A DNA stretch of 5,755 nt from an uncultured Dialister sp. (GCF_900541605.1 NZ_UQKJ01000115.1:1-5755); one strand, 5' to 3'; counted from the first letter of the stretch, positions 1-5,547 are shown. Numbers and translations: made by a program. Notes: generated from the letters alone by a model not told the origin.

Positions 1-159
1 AAAAAAAAAAAAAGCCAGTCGCAAGTTGATCGGCCGGTCAATCAAAGGAAGGCGTCTTAATGTGCAGTAAAGACGCCAATATACGACCAGCTTGCAAGTC
101 CCCTGCGGGACTTGCACACTTTTCCTGCACATAAAAGCGCCTTCCTCTTGTCGACTGGC
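1..159 (-). other. Long nested palindrome with terminal poly-T (possible structured RNA)
   Basis: Four nested stems are visible. P1 pairs 14-25 with 147-159 (GCCAGTCG with CGACTGGC, then CAAG with CTTG, one bulged base). P2 pairs 47-54 with 138-145 (GGAAGGCG with CGCCTTCC). P3 pairs 60-67 with 125-132 (ATGTGCAG with CTGCACAT). P4 is a perfect 10-bp hairpin, 93-102 with 107-116, loop CTGC. Side hairpins lie at 26-41 and, competing with P2, at 51-58/70-77. Read on the minus strand, P1 runs directly into 13 T at 13-1, which looks like an intrinsic terminator closing a rod-shaped RNA of about 146 nt. I see no clear minus-strand promoter, and wobble or mismatch positions do not consistently favour one strand. 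A palindromic DNA repeat is therefore equally possible. I recognise no RNA family. Confidence 0.4.
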
Positions 160-261
160 CGAGATCGGGGGGACCGCGTCAGCGGTGGAAGGGTGTCTGA
201 TGGTATACCGCGAGAGAGGCCGGGGATTCCGGATCATACAGTGGGAGCGACTTCAGTGGGA

Positions 262-303
262 ACCCCCTCCGCCTACGGCACCTCCCCCATAGATGGGGGA
301 GGT
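262..303. repeat. C-rich/G-rich hairpin repeat
   Basis: A perfect 10-bp stem pairs 280-289 (ACCTCCCCCA) with 294-303 (TGGGGGAGGT), loop TAGA. Just upstream is ACCCCCTCCGCC and the mini-palindrome GCC-TAC-GGC (271-279). The order 'CCCTCCG, mini-palindrome, CACCTCCCC hairpin' resembles dispersed intergenic repeats I recall from gut Firmicute genomes; that comparison is from memory only. No T-run follows, so it is not a standard terminator. Two direct copies of CAGTGGGA (239-246 and 254-261) sit immediately upstream with a 15-bp period. The rest of 160-337 shows no gene. It has only a small hairpin at 173-186 (ACCGC-GTCA-GCGGT) and the palindrome GGTATACC at 202-209. Confidence 0.5.
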
Positions 304-337
304 AAAGACCAGCCTCCGTTGCGCTGACATATCGAAA

Positions 338-360
338 GCCAGCGGCTGGAAGCTGGCAGC
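338..360. repeat. Short degenerate heptad tract
   Basis: Three 7-bp units in register, GCCAGCG, GCTGGAA and GCTGGCA, are followed by GCC. GCCAGC (338-343) can pair with GCTGGC (352-357). The units resemble, on either strand, the GCTTCTA/GCTGGCA heptads of the element at 5548-5672, so this is probably a degenerate relative of that family. Confidence 0.4.
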
Positions 361-397
361 CCCGTGCTGATGACTCCATCCGTAAGCATCGAAATCT

Positions 398-467
398 GCC
401 GCGACGCGGCTGGACCTCAACTCTCAAATCTCAAATCTCAAATCTCAAATCTTTGCCGCAAAGCGGC
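398..467 (+). repeat. 7-bp tandem repeat bracketed by two mini-hairpins
   Basis: Six units in register cover 414-455: ACCTCAA, CTCTCAA, ATCTCAA three times, and ATCTTTG. The tract is bounded by GCCGC-GAC-GCGGC-type palindrome 398-410 on the left and GCCGC-AAA-GCGGC (455-467) on the right. The left part (398-427) recurs inverted downstream of the following gene at about 1657-1699. The style recalls short tandemly repeated (STRR) heptamers described in cyanobacteria, though the organism here is not one. Any open frame through it is repeat-encoded and not credible. Confidence 0.8.
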
Positions 468-507
468 TATTCTTCCGGCCTCCCGCATACCATCCCTTAC
501 CCTTGTA

Positions 508-516
508 TGATATAAT
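508..516 (+). promoter_or_regulatory. Extended -10 promoter of the glycosyltransferase gene
   Basis: TGATATAAT is a perfect extended -10 (TGN plus TATAAT at 511-516). The position 17 bp upstream holds only a poor -35 (TACCAT, 488-493), as is usual for extended -10 promoters. Predicted transcription starts near 523, giving a leader of about 26 nt. The ribosome-binding site AAGGGG (536-541) is 7 nt before the ATG at 549 and supports that start. Confidence 0.7.
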
Positions 517-548
517 TTATCGGTAGAGTACAGAAAAGGGGAAAAGCC

Positions 549-1649
549 ATGTCGGACAAGCCACGTAAATTTATCATTTTGACAGCCAGTATAGGGACAG
601 GACACAGCCAGGCAGCCCGGGCTATTGCGGAGTCTATCCAGAAGTCCCATCCCTCCGATTCCGTGAGCGTCCTTGATTTCGTGTCCAATAATCCCCTGTC
701 CATTGACCATATCATCAAGGACAGCTACCTCAAAATGATTGATGTGTTCCCCGCCATGTATGACCATCTGTACAGCGATTCCCAGAGCAGCCGGTTCGGT
801 GTGCTTTCCCAGTACATGCTTTCCATCACTTTCAAGCGGAGAATGAGGAGCCTGGCGGAAACACTGAAGCCCGACGCTTTTATTTTTACCCATCCCTTCC
901 CGGCGGGGGCCGCTGACCTCCTGAAGGCGGATGGCCGCATTTCCATGCCCCTTCTCGGCGTGATTACGGATTTCGATATCCACCAGCTCTGGGTGGACCC
1001 CCATCTGGATGCTTTCTGCGTGGCTACGCCGGATCTGAAGGATCTCATGGAAACCTACGATATCCCGGGGGACATGATCCACGTCACCGGCATCCCGGTG
1101 CGCCATTCCTTCTACGAACAGGCGGCGCTGAAAAAGCCCTTCGAAAAGGGAAGTGTCCTCGTCATGGGCGGCGGCCTGGGACTGGGCAATGTGACAGACA
1201 ACATAGAGCGCCTGGACGGTGTGGAGGAAATTTCCAAATTCATCGTCATCACGGGGAAAAATATCGACCTTTACGAAAAGGTGGCGGCCCTCTCGGAGCA
1301 CCTGCACCATCCGGTGGAGCTTCACAGCTATACGAATAAGGTGGCGGAAATCATGGCAAGGAGCGAAATCCTCGTCACAAAGCCCGGCGCTTTGACCTGC
1401 ACCGAAGCCATGGTCATGGGCCTTCCCATGATCCTCGTGAATACCCTGCCGGGACAGGAACGGGCCAACGCTCTCCACATGAAGCGCCAGGGCTGTGCGG
1501 AATGGGTGAAGCGGGGAGAACTGGCGGAAACGGCCCGGAGAATCCTCAAGAACCCGGAGATTCGTGAAAAGATGGCCGCCGCCTGCGGCACCCATCACCC
1601 GGACAGCGCGAAAAACGTGGTGGACGTGCTCTATGGGATGGTGGAGTAG
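549..1649 (+). CDS. UgtP/MGDG-synthase-like processive glycosyltransferase
   Basis: This 366-residue protein has the GT-B architecture of the MurG/UgtP/plant MGDG synthase group (GT28). The N-terminal acceptor domain starts with the family signature TASIGTGHSQAARAI (G16-T-G-H19) and runs to about residue 185. The C-terminal nucleotide-sugar domain has the glycine-rich MGGGLGLG (206-213) and the donor-binding stretch TKPGALTCTEA (from K278), followed by GLPMI and LPGQE..NA. In characterised relatives the enzyme moves glucose or galactose from a UDP-sugar to diacylglycerol at the inner face of the membrane, making glycolipids and lipoteichoic-acid anchors. There is no signal peptide or membrane helix, consistent with a peripheral membrane enzyme. 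Length fits the family (UgtP about 380). The exact sugar and acceptor cannot be read from sequence; in a diderm Firmicute the product may differ. It is a single-gene unit with its own promoter and no evident intrinsic terminator, and it is flanked by inverted repeat tracts. Confidence 0.85.
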   Translation: MSDKPRKFIILTASIGTGHSQAARAIAESIQKSHPSDSVSVLDFVSNNPLSIDHIIKDSYLKMIDVFPAMYDHLYSDSQSSRFGVLSQYMLSITFKRRMRSLAETLKPDAFIFTHPFPAGAADLLKADGRISMPLLGVITDFDIHQLWVDPHLDAFCVATPDLKDLMETYDIPGDMIHVTGIPVRHSFYEQAALKKPFEKGSVLVMGGGLGLGNVTDNIERLDGVEEISKFIVITGKNIDLYEKVAALSEHLHHPVELHSYTNKVAEIMARSEILVTKPGALTCTEAMVMGLPMILVNTLPGQERANALHMKRQGCAEWVKRGELAETARRILKNPEIREKMAAACGTHHPDSAKNVVDVLYGMVE

Positions 1650-1656
1650 GAGAGAG

Positions 1657-1713
1657 TTGAGAATTGAGAGTTGAGAGTTGAGGTTCAACCGCTTCGCGGG
1701 ATTTCCCGCAGGG
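1657..1713 (-). repeat. Inverted copy of the 7-bp repeat, downstream of the glycosyltransferase
   Basis: Units TTGAGAA, TTGAGAG, TTGAGAG and TTGAGGT (1657-1684) begin 7 bp after the stop codon. They run into TCAACC and the mini-palindrome CCGC-TTC-GCGG (1689-1699). Reverse-complemented, the order 'mini-hairpin, TTGAACCTCAA, CTCTCAA units' matches 398-427, so the gene is bracketed by inverted copies. An alternative stem GCGGGA (1696-1701) with TCCCGC (1704-1709) and CCC-GCA-GGG (1705-1713) follows. None of these has a T-run, so this is not a clear terminator. Confidence 0.75.
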
Positions 1714-1720
1714 TGAGCCT

Positions 1721-1735
1721 GTCAGCGAAGCTGAC
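1721..1735. repeat. Mini-palindrome GTCAGC-GAA-GCTGAC
   Basis: A perfect 6-bp stem with a 3-nt loop. It belongs to the series of small 3-nt-loop palindromes that punctuate the intergenic DNA of this window. No T-run follows. Confidence 0.55.
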
Positions 1736-1749
1736 TGAGGGGTATATTT

Positions 1750-1797
1750 GCCGCGGAGCGGCTGTTCTGCTCAAGGCCCAAGGTCCCGCCCGTTTGT
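1750..1797 (+). repeat. Heptad family A, copy 1 (two units)
   Basis: The order is palindrome GCCGC-GGA-GCGGC (1750-1762), then TGTTCTGCTCAAGGCCCAAGG, in which two heptads (GCTCAAG, GCCCAAG) are in register, then TCCCGCCCGTTTGTA. The same order of palindrome, TGTTC(A/T), heptads and CCGTT(T/C)G recurs inverted at 2510-2573. The heptads with the CCGCCCGTT end recur at 2881-2925. The copies differ mainly in heptad number (2, 4 and 4). Confidence 0.65.
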
Positions 1798-1827
1798 ATG
1801 TAAACTATCACCGGGCACCACCCATTC

Positions 1828-1856
1828 TTTTCTTTCTCCTCCTGATGATGTACAAT
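1828..1856 (+). promoter_or_regulatory. Probable lepB promoter
   Basis: TACAAT at 1851-1856 is a good -10. At 17-bp spacing the -35 is weak (TTTTCT, 1828-1833) and lies in a pyrimidine-rich tract. Transcription would start near 1863, inside or beside the inverted repeat at 1860-1878. Confidence 0.4.
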
Positions 1857-1859
1857 AAA

Positions 1860-1878
1860 ACAATACGCCCAGTATTGT
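1860..1878. promoter_or_regulatory. Inverted repeat in the lepB leader
   Basis: ACAATAC (1860-1866) pairs perfectly with GTATTGT (1872-1878) around a 5-nt centre, GCCCA. It lies just after the predicted -10 and 8 bp before the ribosome-binding site, a position suited to an operator or a small leader hairpin. No regulator is identifiable from the sequence. Confidence 0.4.
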
Positions 1879-1898
1879 GATGAATAAAGGAGAGCTTC

Positions 1899-2453
1899 AT
1901 GCACGAAATATTAGATTGGATTTATTCCATCATCGTGGCCCTGTTCCTGGCCATGGTGATCCATATTTTTCTCTTCGTTCCCACCAAGGTATCTGGAGAA
2001 TCCATGTATCCTACCCTGACGAACGGAGAATACCTCATCGTTTCCAAAATCAGCCACGTCATGCGGGAAGTACCGTCCTACGGCGATATCGTCATCATCG
2101 ACAGCCGTACCCACCGGGAACGGTCCTGGATGGACGACCTGGCGGAACCCCTGGAAAACTATATTGCCATTTTCAACAAGTCTTCCCAGGGACATAACGT
2201 ATGGGTAAAGAGAGTTATCGGCAAAGGCGGGGACAAGCTGGAATTCAAGAATGGCCACGTCTACCGGAATGGTGATAAACTGGATGAGCCCTACATCAAT
2301 GAACCCATGGAATTCTCTATGGACGGCTCCTACACAGTGCCCGACGGCATGGTTTTCGTGATGGGGGATAACCGCAACCACAGCTCCGACAGCCGATTCA
2401 TCGGCCCGGTACCGGTGGACCACGTCCTTGGACGGGTGGTATTCAAATTCTGA
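1899..2453 (+). CDS. lepB: Type I signal peptidase
   Basis: This 184-residue membrane-bound serine protease of family S26 cleaves signal peptides from exported preproteins on the outer face of the cytoplasmic membrane. One N-terminal transmembrane helix (about residues 8-27) is followed by box B, SGESMYPTL, with the nucleophile Ser35. Box D, VKRVIG, holds the general-base Lys104, and box E is GDNRNHSSDSR (156-166), ending in the GRVVFKF strand. The Ser/Lys dyad and all conserved boxes are present, so the enzyme should be active. Size matches the short Gram-positive type with one helix. A polar stretch at about residues 67-100 (RTHRERSWMDDLAEPLENY region), between boxes C and D, seems longer than in Bacillus SipS (from memory). 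The start is fixed by AAAGGAG (1886-1892), 6 nt before the ATG. It appears monocistronic: own promoter upstream, strong terminator 9 bp after the stop. Confidence 0.95.
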   Translation: MHEILDWIYSIIVALFLAMVIHIFLFVPTKVSGESMYPTLTNGEYLIVSKISHVMREVPSYGDIVIIDSRTHRERSWMDDLAEPLENYIAIFNKSSQGHNVWVKRVIGKGGDKLEFKNGHVYRNGDKLDEPYINEPMEFSMDGSYTVPDGMVFVMGDNRNHSSDSRFIGPVPVDHVLGRVVFKF

Positions 2454-2461
2454 TGAGTAAG

Positions 2462-2491
2462 AAAAGCAGCACCGAAGGGTGCTGCTTTTTT
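2462..2491 (+). terminator. Rho-independent terminator of lepB
   Basis: Perfect 9-bp stem AGCAGCACC (2465-2473) with GGTGCTGCT (2478-2486), loop GAAG, preceded by AAA and followed by five T. It starts 9 bp after the lepB stop and can also work in reverse because of the flanking A-run. Confidence 0.92.
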
Positions 2492-2509
2492 ACATGTGGC
2501 TGGGTAACG

Positions 2510-2573
2510 TGCGAACGGATGGGGGCATTGAGCCTTTAGCCTTGGGCATTGAGCTGAACAGGCCCTGCGGGCC
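2510..2573 (-). repeat. Heptad family A, copy 2 (four units, inverted)
   Basis: Read on the minus strand it is palindrome GGCCC-GCA-GGGCC, TGTTCA, then heptads GCTCAAT, GCCCAAG, GCTAAAG and GCTCAAT, then GCCCCCATCCGTTCGCA. This matches copy 1 at 1750-1797 unit by unit but carries two more heptads and a different palindrome sequence with the same 5-3-5 shape. Confidence 0.65.
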
Positions 2574-2582
2574 AATGAGATC

Positions 2583-2664
2583 GAGACCGAGGTCGAGATC
2601 GAGGGGCAGGGCCGTAGGCCCTAAAGATCTAGATCTAGGTCTAGACCTCCAGCGGCTCCGCCGC
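2583..2664. repeat. 6-bp tandem repeats arranged as a dyad around a mini-hairpin
   Basis: Left arm 2583-2606 is four hexads: GAGACC, GAGGTC, GAGATC and GAGGGG. The centre is GGGCC-GTA-GGCCC (2609-2621). Right arm 2626-2649, reverse-complemented, is GAGGTC, TAGACC, TAGATC and TAGATC. Each arm thus has four units of consensus (G/T)AGRYC facing each other, and the right arm contains a perfect 12-bp palindrome (2637-2648). A further mini-palindrome GCGGC-TCC-GCCGC follows at 2652-2664. Open frames across it encode low-complexity SRPRSRSRG-like peptide and are not credible. Confidence 0.7.
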
Positions 2665-2692
2665 GGGTGTGTGGCTGAGCGCCGTGCGGACG

Positions 2693-2830
2693 GGTGGGGG
2701 CTCCTGGCTGTTAGCTTCCAGCTGTTAGGGAAACTGGCCAGCCTGCGGCATGACAGATTGCCGTTCAAACCGTTTGAAGTGCCGAAGGCGGTTGAGTTTT
2801 CCTAAAAGCTAGCCGCTAGAAGCCCCCACC
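2693..2830 (+). repeat. Inverted-repeat element family B, copy 1 (138 bp)
   Basis: The element is closed by perfect 10-bp ends, GGTGGGGGCT (2693-2702) and AGCCCCCACC (2821-2830). Inside the left end are heptads GCTGTTA, GCTTCCA and GCTGTTA (2707-2727), then GGGAAACTGGCCA and the palindrome GCC-TGC-GGC (2741-2749). A 31-bp centre contains TTCAAAC/GTTTGAA (2764-2778). The mirrored right arm is GCC-GAA-GGC (2781-2789), then TTTTCCTAAAAGC and GCTAGAAGC. The whole layout, including the centre, recurs inverted at 5548-5672. There is no coding capacity, so it is MITE-like or a structured RNA element. It lies 200 bp after the lepB terminator. Confidence 0.75.
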
Positions 2831-2880
2831 TGATTGCATCTACAGCCAGCCATATGACACTCGCCGCGAATCCGATGACC

Positions 2881-2925
2881 AGCTCAAGGCCCAAGGCTCA
2901 ATGCTCAAGGCTCCGCCCGTTCGCA
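2881..2925 (+). repeat. Heptad family A, copy 3 (four units)
   Basis: Heptads GCTCAAG, GCCCAAG, GCTCAAT and GCTCAAG (from 2882) run into GCTCCGCCCGTTCGCA. The 3' part equals the end of copy 1 (CCGCCCGTT). The leading palindrome and TGTTC seen in copies 1 and 2 are missing here. The palindrome GCCGCGGC follows at 2939-2946. The stretch 2831-2880 shows nothing I can name. Confidence 0.6.
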
Positions 2926-2955
2926 GGGGAACTCAACCGCCGCGGCCTATTTTCT

Positions 2956-2984
2956 TTGACCATCCCCATGGCTTATGTTAGAAT
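2956..2984 (+). promoter_or_regulatory. sigma-A-type promoter of dapL
   Basis: TTGACC (2956-2961), a 17-bp spacer and TAGAAT (2979-2984) match the housekeeping consensus at five of six positions in each box. Transcription would start near 2991, giving a leader of about 45 nt. The ribosome-binding site is a modest TGAGG (3023-3027), 8 nt before the ATG at 3036. Confidence 0.75.
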
Positions 2985-3035
2985 ATAACAGTCATCGAAA
3001 TGTATTGACTAAAAAGCAATAGTGAGGCGATATAT

Positions 3036-4277
3036 ATGGCACATTGTAATGAAAATTATTTGAATCTCCAGGGTGCATACCTTTTCGCGACGGTCCGCCA
3101 GAAACAGGAAGCCTATCGTAAAGCCCATCCCGATGCGGATATCATTTCCCTCGGTATCGGCGATGTGACCCAGCCACTGGCTCCGGTGGTTATCGAAGCC
3201 ATGCACAAAGCAGTGGATGAAATGGCCCATATGGAAACATTCCGGGGCTACGGTCCGGAACAGGGTTACCTCTTCCTCCGGGAAGCCATTGCAAAGCATG
3301 ATTTCCAGGCTCGCGGATGCGATATTTCCCCGGATGAAATCTTCGTCAGCGACGGTGCCAAGTGCGATACCGGCAACATGCAGGAAATCTTTGCGGAATC
3401 CGATATCGTAGCTGTAACGGACCCGGTATATCCGGTATATGTAGACAGCAATGTCATGGCCGGACGGAGCGGCAAGTTCGTCCACGGTTCCTATGAACGG
3501 CTGGAATACCTGCCCTGCTACGAGGAATGCGGCTTCAAAGCCAACCTTCCTTCCCATGATCCCATGATCATTTATCTCTGCTCCCCGAACAACCCCACCG
3601 GCGCTGCCCTGAACAGGAAGGACCTCACCATGTGGGTGAAGTATGCAAAGCAGACGGGTTCCGTTATTTTCTTCGATGCTGCCTATGAAGCCTTCATTAC
3701 GGAAGACGATATTCCCCACAGCATTTATGAAATCGAAGGGGCTAAGGAAGTGGCCATTGAATTCCGGTCTTACTCCAAGACCGCCGGCTTCACCGGTGTC
3801 CGCTGCGGTTACTGCGTGGTACCGAAGGAACTGATGCTGGAAACAAAGAGCGGTGAAAAGGTTTCCGCCAATGCCCTCTGGGACCGCCGGCAGTGCACCA
3901 AGTTCAACGGCTGCTCCTACATCGTGCAGCGCGGCGCTGAAGCCATCTACACCGAAGAAGGACAGAAACAGATCCAGGCAACCCTGGACATTTATAGAAA
4001 TAACGCCAAGGTCATCCTCCAGGGCGTGAAGGACGCAGGACTTACCGCCTGCGGCGGCGTGAACAGCCCCTATGTATGGATGTCCGTGCCCAAGGGAATG
4101 ACAAGCTGGGAATTCTTTGATTTCCTGCTGGATAAAGCAAGAATCATCTGCACCCCGGGCTCCGGCTTCGGCCCCTGCGGCGAAGGCTATGTCCGCCTCA
4201 CCTCTTTCAACACACCGGAACTGACCAAAGAAGCGGTGGAAAGAATGAAAAAAGCACTGGCTTCCCTGAAGAAATAA
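3036..4277 (+). CDS. dapL: LL-diaminopimelate aminotransferase
   Basis: This 413-residue PLP enzyme of fold type I, class I/II aminotransferases, converts tetrahydrodipicolinate and glutamate directly to LL-2,6-diaminopimelate and 2-oxoglutarate. It bypasses the acylated intermediates of the DapD/C/E route to peptidoglycan meso-DAP and lysine. Visible DapL features are Tyr15 and SLGIGDVTQPL (38-48), FRGYGPEQGY (69-78), FVSDGAKCD near 103-111, and SPNNPTGA (from S183). D214 and Y217 in FDAAYEAF contact the cofactor. The Schiff-base lysine is K248 in SYSKTAGFTGVR, and the substrate-carboxylate arginine is R387 in GEGYVRL. The GDVT and GAKCD stretches distinguish DapL from AspC-like relatives. 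Length is typical (about 410). It is transcribed from its own promoter, and ychF follows after 91 bp on the same strand with no strong terminator between, so readthrough is likely. Confidence 0.95.
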   Translation: MAHCNENYLNLQGAYLFATVRQKQEAYRKAHPDADIISLGIGDVTQPLAPVVIEAMHKAVDEMAHMETFRGYGPEQGYLFLREAIAKHDFQARGCDISPDEIFVSDGAKCDTGNMQEIFAESDIVAVTDPVYPVYVDSNVMAGRSGKFVHGSYERLEYLPCYEECGFKANLPSHDPMIIYLCSPNNPTGAALNRKDLTMWVKYAKQTGSVIFFDAAYEAFITEDDIPHSIYEIEGAKEVAIEFRSYSKTAGFTGVRCGYCVVPKELMLETKSGEKVSANALWDRRQCTKFNGCSYIVQRGAEAIYTEEGQKQIQATLDIYRNNAKVILQGVKDAGLTACGGVNSPYVWMSVPKGMTSWEFFDFLLDKARIICTPGSGFGPCGEGYVRLTSFNTPELTKEAVERMKKALASLKK

Positions 4278-4310
4278 CAGCAGGAAGTCTGTAGTTACAA
4301 AGTTTTTCCG

Positions 4311-4343
4311 GAAATCTACCTTTCAATCTGACAGGTAGATTTC
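4311..4343 (+). other. Stem-loop between dapL and ychF
   Basis: Perfect 10-bp stem GAAATCTACC (4311-4320) with GGTAGATTTC (4334-4343), 13-nt loop. It is AT-rich and followed by TGCATG rather than a T-run, so it is at best a weak terminator; a processing or leader element ending 13 nt before the ychF ribosome-binding site is equally possible. I see no convincing promoter for ychF in the 91-bp gap. Confidence 0.5.
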
Positions 4344-4368
4344 TGCATGTCCAGATAAAGGAGTTTCC

Positions 4369-5475
4369 ATGAGTACAAATCTGCAGATCGGCATTGTCGG
4401 CCTCCCGAACGTAGGGAAGAGTACCCTCTTCAATGCCATCACCAAAGCCGGAGCAGAAGCGGCCAATTTCCCATTCTGCACCATTGAACCGAACGTAGGC
4501 GTTGTAGAAGTGCCGGACCATCGCATTTATGACCTGGCAGCCATGTTCAAACCGAAGAAGACCACCCCCGCCTTCACAAGATTCGTGGATATTGCGGGCC
4601 TCGTGGCCGGCGCATCCAAGGGCGAAGGCCTGGGAAACCAGTTCCTGAGCCACATTCGTGAAACCGATGCCATTGCCCATGTGGTGCGGTGCTTCGAAGA
4701 TGGCAACATTACCCACGTGGAAGGGTCCATTGATCCGGTCCGGGATATGGACATTATCAATACGGAACTGTGCCTGGCGGATCTGGAAAGCGTGGATAAG
4801 AAGAAAGCAAAGACCGCAAAGCTGGCCCAGGCCGGCATCAAAGAAGCCAAGGCAGACCTGCCGGTGCTCCAGAAGGTCTATGATGCCCTCCAGAACGGCA
4901 CTCCTGCCCGTGCCTTGGACCTTTCGGAAGATGACCTGGAAATCCTGAAGGAACTGAACCTCATCACCCTGAAGCCGGTGCTCTACGTCCTCAATATGGC
5001 GGAAGACGATATTTCCGACCCCATGGCCAACCCCCATGTGAAGGCAGCCGCAGAGCAGGCAGAAAAGGAAGGGGCGAAATGGGTACCCATTTCCGCTGAA
5101 ATCGAGCAGGAAGTGTCCGAACTCGATGCAGACGAAGCCAAGGCATTCCTGGAAGACCTGGGCGAAGAAGAACCGGGCCTGAACCGCCTTATCCGTACAG
5201 CCTACTCCATGCTGGGTCTCATCAATTTCTTCACCGTCGGTCCCGATGAATGCCGTTCCTGGACCGTACGGGAAGGGACAAAGGCGCCGAAGGCAGCCGG
5301 CAAGATTCACAGCGATATCGAACGGGGCTTTATCCGTGCCGAAATCGTATCCTACGATGATCTCATGGCCTGCGGTTCCTACGCAGCGGTCCGTGAAAAG
5401 GGCCTGCTCCGGGTGGAAGGCAAGGATTACATCATCCAGGACGGAGATATTGCTTACTTCCGGTTTAATGTGTAA
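4369..5475 (+). CDS. ychF: Redox/stress-linked P-loop ATPase YchF (OLA1 family)
   Basis: This 368-residue member of the Obg/TRAFAC family prefers ATP over GTP and binds ribosomes. In characterised bacteria it acts as a negative factor in oxidative-stress response. Motifs in order: G1 P-loop GLPNVGKST (11-19); G2 region NFPFCTIEPNVG (33-44); G3 DIAG (74-77), followed by GASKGEGLGNQFL; and G4 NMAE (209-212). That last motif is the NxxE form that replaces the NKxD of GTPases and underlies ATP use. A helical, Lys/Ala-rich coiled-coil insert spans about 130-200. The C-terminal TGS domain (about 283-368) starts GLINFFTVGP and ends DYIIQDGDIAYFRFNV. All elements are intact and the length is standard (about 363-368). 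AAAGGAG (4357-4363), 5 nt before the ATG, fixes the start. It may be co-transcribed with dapL, and a strong terminator follows 10 bp after the stop. Confidence 0.97.
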   Translation: MSTNLQIGIVGLPNVGKSTLFNAITKAGAEAANFPFCTIEPNVGVVEVPDHRIYDLAAMFKPKKTTPAFTRFVDIAGLVAGASKGEGLGNQFLSHIRETDAIAHVVRCFEDGNITHVEGSIDPVRDMDIINTELCLADLESVDKKKAKTAKLAQAGIKEAKADLPVLQKVYDALQNGTPARALDLSEDDLEILKELNLITLKPVLYVLNMAEDDISDPMANPHVKAAAEQAEKEGAKWVPISAEIEQEVSELDADEAKAFLEDLGEEEPGLNRLIRTAYSMLGLINFFTVGPDECRSWTVREGTKAPKAAGKIHSDIERGFIRAEIVSYDDLMACGSYAAVREKGLLRVEGKDYIIQDGDIAYFRFNV

Positions 5476-5485
5476 TGTTTAGCAG

Positions 5486-5516
5486 AAAAGGGCTGTGACT
5501 GTTCACGGCCCTTTTT
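5486..5516 (+). terminator. Rho-independent terminator of ychF
   Basis: Nine-pair stem GGGCTGTGA (5490-5498) with TCACGGCCC (5503-5511), one G-T pair, loop CTGT, preceded by AAAA and followed by five T. It lies 10 bp after the ychF stop and is likely to work in both directions. Confidence 0.93.
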
Positions 5517-5547
5517 GAGTGATGATAGATAAGTGTCAGTCCATCCG

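Noticed and set aside
1..132. Minus-strand frame from an ATG at 132 with a GAGG-like site upstream, open to the window edge
   Set aside because: It runs through the nested palindrome and the T13 (poly-Phe). The palindrome explains the sequence better, and no protein family is recognisable.
179..427. Minus-strand frame starting MRVEVQP, echoed by a + strand frame at 1671-1880
   Set aside because: The shared start comes only from the inverted heptad repeat. Neither has a start site or a recognisable protein.
398..467. CRISPR-like array
   Set aside because: Units are 7 bp, contiguous and without spacers.
438..1688. Long minus-strand open frame of 416 codons
   Set aside because: It is antisense to the glycosyltransferase, has no family motifs, runs through the repeat tracts at both ends and lacks a ribosome-binding site. 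It is a composition shadow.
1689..1762. Intrinsic terminator for the glycosyltransferase gene
   Set aside because: Several GC-rich stems are present but none is followed by a T-run.
2479..2805. Open frames on both strands in the lepB-dapL gap
   Set aside because: They are made of the hexad and heptad repeats (SRPRSRSRG, LDLGLDL peptides), overlap the terminator and have no ribosome-binding site.
2462..3035. tRNA or other stable RNA gene in the longest gap
   Set aside because: No T-loop GGTTCGAATCC-type motif or cloverleaf could be found by eye on either strand.
4207..5310. Long minus-strand open frame of 367 codons
   Set aside because: It lies opposite ychF, has no recognisable domains, and the + strand gene is unambiguous.
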